From positions 1-15,396 of the forward strand of contig CALGAS010000091.1 of assembly GCA_937959175.1 (NCBI GenBank): DNA of 15,396 bases, read 5' to 3'. Origin of the DNA: an uncultured bacterium (GTDB lineage Bacteria > Planctomycetota > Planctomycetia > Pirellulales > UBA1268). Under the pieces are notes generated by a model. It made no database searches. It saw only the letters and a program-made list of their open reading frames with translations, and was not told the DNA's origin. Made by a program: the position numbers and the translations under genes. Of the stretch, positions 13,792 through 15,396 are shown piece by piece (position 1 is the stretch's first letter; each line of letters starts with the position of its first letter).

Positions 13792-14250
13792 ATGGCAACG
13801 AAAACCATTCTGTTTCCCACTGACTTCTCAACGGCCAGCGACGCGGCGCTCAAGCATGCCGAAACCCTGGCCAAGTCATCGGACGCCAAGCTCCTGATCC
13901 TCCATGTGGAGGAGCCGCCGCTGGCCTACGGCGGGGGAGAGCTTTATTACGGGCTCCCCGAGCCGAACTCCGAGCGGATCCAGAAAATGCTCCAGGACAT
14001 CCGGCCCGCGGATCCGGCAGTGCCCTTTGAGCATCGGATGACGATGGGCGACCCGGCCGGCGAGGTCGTGCGGATCGCCGAGGAGGAGCAGGCGGAGATG
14101 ATCGTGATGGGCACCCACGGCCGGACCGGTCTGACACGGCTCTTGATGGGCAGCGTCGCCGAGGCGATCGTGCGGCGGGCGCCCTGCCCGGTGCTCATCT
14201 ATCGTGAGACGGCCGAGAAGCTGGCCGCCAGCAAGCCGGCTGCGACCTAA
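13792..14250 (+). CDS. Universal stress protein (UspA family)
   Basis: A 152-residue single-domain UspA protein starting at ATG 13792 behind GGGAGG. The N-terminal strand TILFPTDFSTASDAAL (Asp11) is typical. The ATP-binding signature G-x2-G-x9-G-S is complete at residues 107-121 (GTHGRTGLTRLLMGS), followed by VRRAPCPVLI, which places it in the nucleotide-binding MJ0577-like branch rather than the non-ATP UspA branch. It is cytosolic and probably acts in stress survival; the specific stress is not evident. It lies after metG with an inverted repeat and TAGAAT box between them, so it may have its own promoter. The epmA-like gene follows after 5 nt and is probably cotranscribed. Confidence 0.94.
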   Translation: MATKTILFPTDFSTASDAALKHAETLAKSSDAKLLILHVEEPPLAYGGGELYYGLPEPNSERIQKMLQDIRPADPAVPFEHRMTMGDPAGEVVRIAEEEQAEMIVMGTHGRTGLTRLLMGSVAEAIVRRAPCPVLIYRETAEKLAASKPAAT

Positions 14251-14255
14251 CGCCG

Positions 14256-15206
14256 ATGACGACCCGCTCAGTTCTCGAACTGCGGGCCCGGCTCCGACAT
14301 TCGCTCCGGAATCTCTTTGACGAGTCCGGATTTCTGGAAGTCGATACGCCTGTTCTCGCCACCGAAGTGCTGCCCGAGTCGCACATCGACCCGCTGGCCG
14401 TCCAACTGACCGGACGCGGTCCCTGTCGCTGGCTGCAGGCCAGTCCTGAAAATCTCATGAAGCGGCTGCTGGCGGCGGGAGGCGGCAGCATCTACCAGTT
14501 CGCCCCGTCCTTTCGGGACGGTGAGCGGGGCCGCTGGCACGACATCGAGTTCGTCCTGCTCGAGTGGTATGCGCCGGCCGCGACGCTCGATGACGCGGCG
14601 GAGTTGCTGGACCAGCTCTGCCGGGTCGCGCTGAGCACCCGGGGGCTCGACCGGATCAGCTGCTCAGCGGCCTTCGGCGACCACGCCGGCATCGATCCGC
14701 TGGTTGCCTCCGCGGCCGAACTACGGGCAGCGGTCGAGCGGCTCGACCTGGCCCGACCGGACGGGCTCGAGACCCTTCCCGAAGCCGACCTCTTCGACCG
14801 CTGCTTCGAGCTGCTCCTGGCCGAGGCGGTGCAGCCGCGGCTCGGGCACGGCCGGCCGGCGATGCTTGAAAGCTGGCCGGCATCCCAGGCCGCCTTTGCC
14901 CGCCTCGACCCGGCACGCCCCCGGCTCGCCCGTCGCTTCGAGCTCTTCGTCGGCGGCGTCGAGCTGGCCAACGGCTGGGAGGAAGACCCGTCCCGAGAGC
15001 TGCTGGCCGAGCGGATCGCCGCGGCCAACGAGAACCGCCGTCAGGACGGCCGTGCGGTGCTGCCGGTACCCGAGAAACTCCTGGCAGCCCACGGCGAGGC
15101 GATGCCGGAGGGCATCGGCGCGGCGCTCGGTTTCGACCGCCTGGCGATGCTCGCCGCCGGAGCGTCGTCGATCGACGAGGTCCGCTGCTTCCCCGAAGGG
15201 GGCTGA
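14256..15206 (+). CDS. epmA: EF-P lysine ligase (EpmA/GenX/PoxA), class II LysRS-like
   Basis: A 316-residue paralogue of the lysyl-tRNA synthetase catalytic core without an anticodon-binding domain, the size expected for EpmA (GenX, YjeA). EpmA attaches (R)-beta-lysine to a lysine of elongation factor P, helping ribosomes through polyproline stretches. Visible motifs: FLEVDTPVLATEVLPESHIDP at about 26-46; LQASPENLMKRLLAAG (Ser63, Glu65); class II motif 2 FRDGERGRWHDIEFVLLEWY at 86-105; GVELANGWEE at 234-243; and motif 3 GAALGFDRLAMLAAG with Arg295. All substrate-site residues I can align with the E. coli enzyme are present. It begins 5 nt after the uspA stop with no clear Shine-Dalgarno, suggesting translational coupling. 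No efp or epmB (lysine aminomutase) gene is in the window, so the modification pathway must be completed elsewhere. Confidence 0.93.
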   Translation: MTTRSVLELRARLRHSLRNLFDESGFLEVDTPVLATEVLPESHIDPLAVQLTGRGPCRWLQASPENLMKRLLAAGGGSIYQFAPSFRDGERGRWHDIEFVLLEWYAPAATLDDAAELLDQLCRVALSTRGLDRISCSAAFGDHAGIDPLVASAAELRAAVERLDLARPDGLETLPEADLFDRCFELLLAEAVQPRLGHGRPAMLESWPASQAAFARLDPARPRLARRFELFVGGVELANGWEEDPSRELLAERIAAANENRRQDGRAVLPVPEKLLAAHGEAMPEGIGAALGFDRLAMLAAGASSIDEVRCFPEGG

Positions 15207-15240
15207 GTGAGTGGCAGCTGAGCGGGCTTTCGGGGGCCGA

Positions 15241-15370
15241 GATGGCCCAACGCCCCGCCGTCCGACGGATCACGTCCCGAAGGGCATGTGGTGGTGGAAG
15301 CGGATTGGGCGTGGTGGTGGTGAACCCTCGGTGGTCATCAAGGGCGGGATGGCCCAACGGCCCGCCGTCC
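15241..15370. repeat. Imperfect 23-nt direct repeat pair downstream of epmA
   Basis: Two copies of a 23-nt unit, beginning GATGGCCCAACG and ending CCCGCCGTCC, lie at 15241-15263 and 15348-15370 with one mismatch (C versus G at unit position 13). Between them is a GTGGTGGTG-rich stretch. Such short GC-rich intergenic units look like dispersed planctomycete intergenic repeats, but copy number cannot be judged from this window. Confidence 0.6.
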
Positions 15371-15390
15371 CCCCGGCTCGCGCCGGGGGG
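15369..15390 (+). terminator. GC hairpin, possible terminator or REP-like element
   Basis: CCCCCCGGC (15369-15377) and GCCGGGGGG (15382-15390) form a perfect 9-bp stem with a TCGC loop. It is followed by CTTCTA at the window end, which is not a clear U-tract. It lies about 160 nt after epmA and could end the metG-uspA-epmA transcription block, or be part of the repeat element that overlaps it. Confidence 0.45.
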
Positions 15391-15396
15391 CTTCTA

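Noticed and set aside
15282..15340. GTGG-rich microrepeats as a possible coding or CRISPR-like repeat
   Set aside because: The units are only a few bases long and irregular, with no constant repeat-spacer pattern and no convincing reading frame.

Overview
The window is very GC-rich DNA (about 70% by eye). It carries gene families typical of Planctomycetota, probably a Pirellulales-type lineage: a TIGR03790-family exported protein, an exported PQQ-propeller protein, a thioredoxin/trypsin-like fusion, a membrane-anchored coiled-coil protein with a FlgT_C-like tail, and a 50-residue single-pass membrane protein of a kind common in that phylum. The taxonomic call is inferred from gene content. 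I see no rRNA, tRNA, CRISPR array, transposase, integrase or phage gene, so this looks like ordinary chromosomal DNA.

Layout. (1) Positions 1-1000, minus strand: the N-terminal 333 residues of a large unrecognised protein that runs off the left edge. (2) Positions 1001-1367: a divergent intergenic region. (3) Positions 1368-2807, plus: an exported beta-propeller protein. (4) Positions 2829-7643, minus: six tightly packed genes, in transcription order a glutaminyl-cyclase-like M28 peptidase, a lipoyl-domain-like protein lacking the modifiable lysine, apolipoprotein N-acyltransferase (lnt), a membrane-anchored coiled-coil protein, a 50-residue membrane protein, and an MtfA-like zinc peptidase. 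The first three are joined by ATGA stop/start overlaps. (5) Positions 7844-9616, plus: TIGR03790-family protein, divergent from the six-gene cluster. (6) Positions 9618-11351, minus: thioredoxin-trypsin fusion, convergent with the TIGR03790 gene across a single base. (7) Positions 11582-15206, plus: metG, a universal stress protein gene, and an epmA/genX-like EF-P lysine ligase gene only 5 nt after it. (8) Positions 15207-15396: non-coding DNA with a direct repeat and a GC-rich hairpin.

How the genes may fit together. The minus-strand cluster leans towards the cell envelope: lipoprotein N-acylation, an exported peptide-processing or cyclising enzyme, and two membrane-anchored proteins. The beta-propeller, TIGR03790 and thioredoxin-protease proteins are also predicted to be exported. 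The right-hand block is about translation and stress: MetRS with a C-terminal tRNA-binding domain, UspA, and an EF-P modification enzyme. The observations most worth a second look are the lysine-less lipoyl-like protein inside the overlapping cluster, a Shine-Dalgarno plus in-frame ATG inside metG that could yield a free tRNA-binding protein, the thioredoxin-trypsin fusion, the unannotated-size 50-aa membrane protein, and the inverted repeats at two promoter regions. I do not see strong evidence for a wholly new defence or mobile system here.
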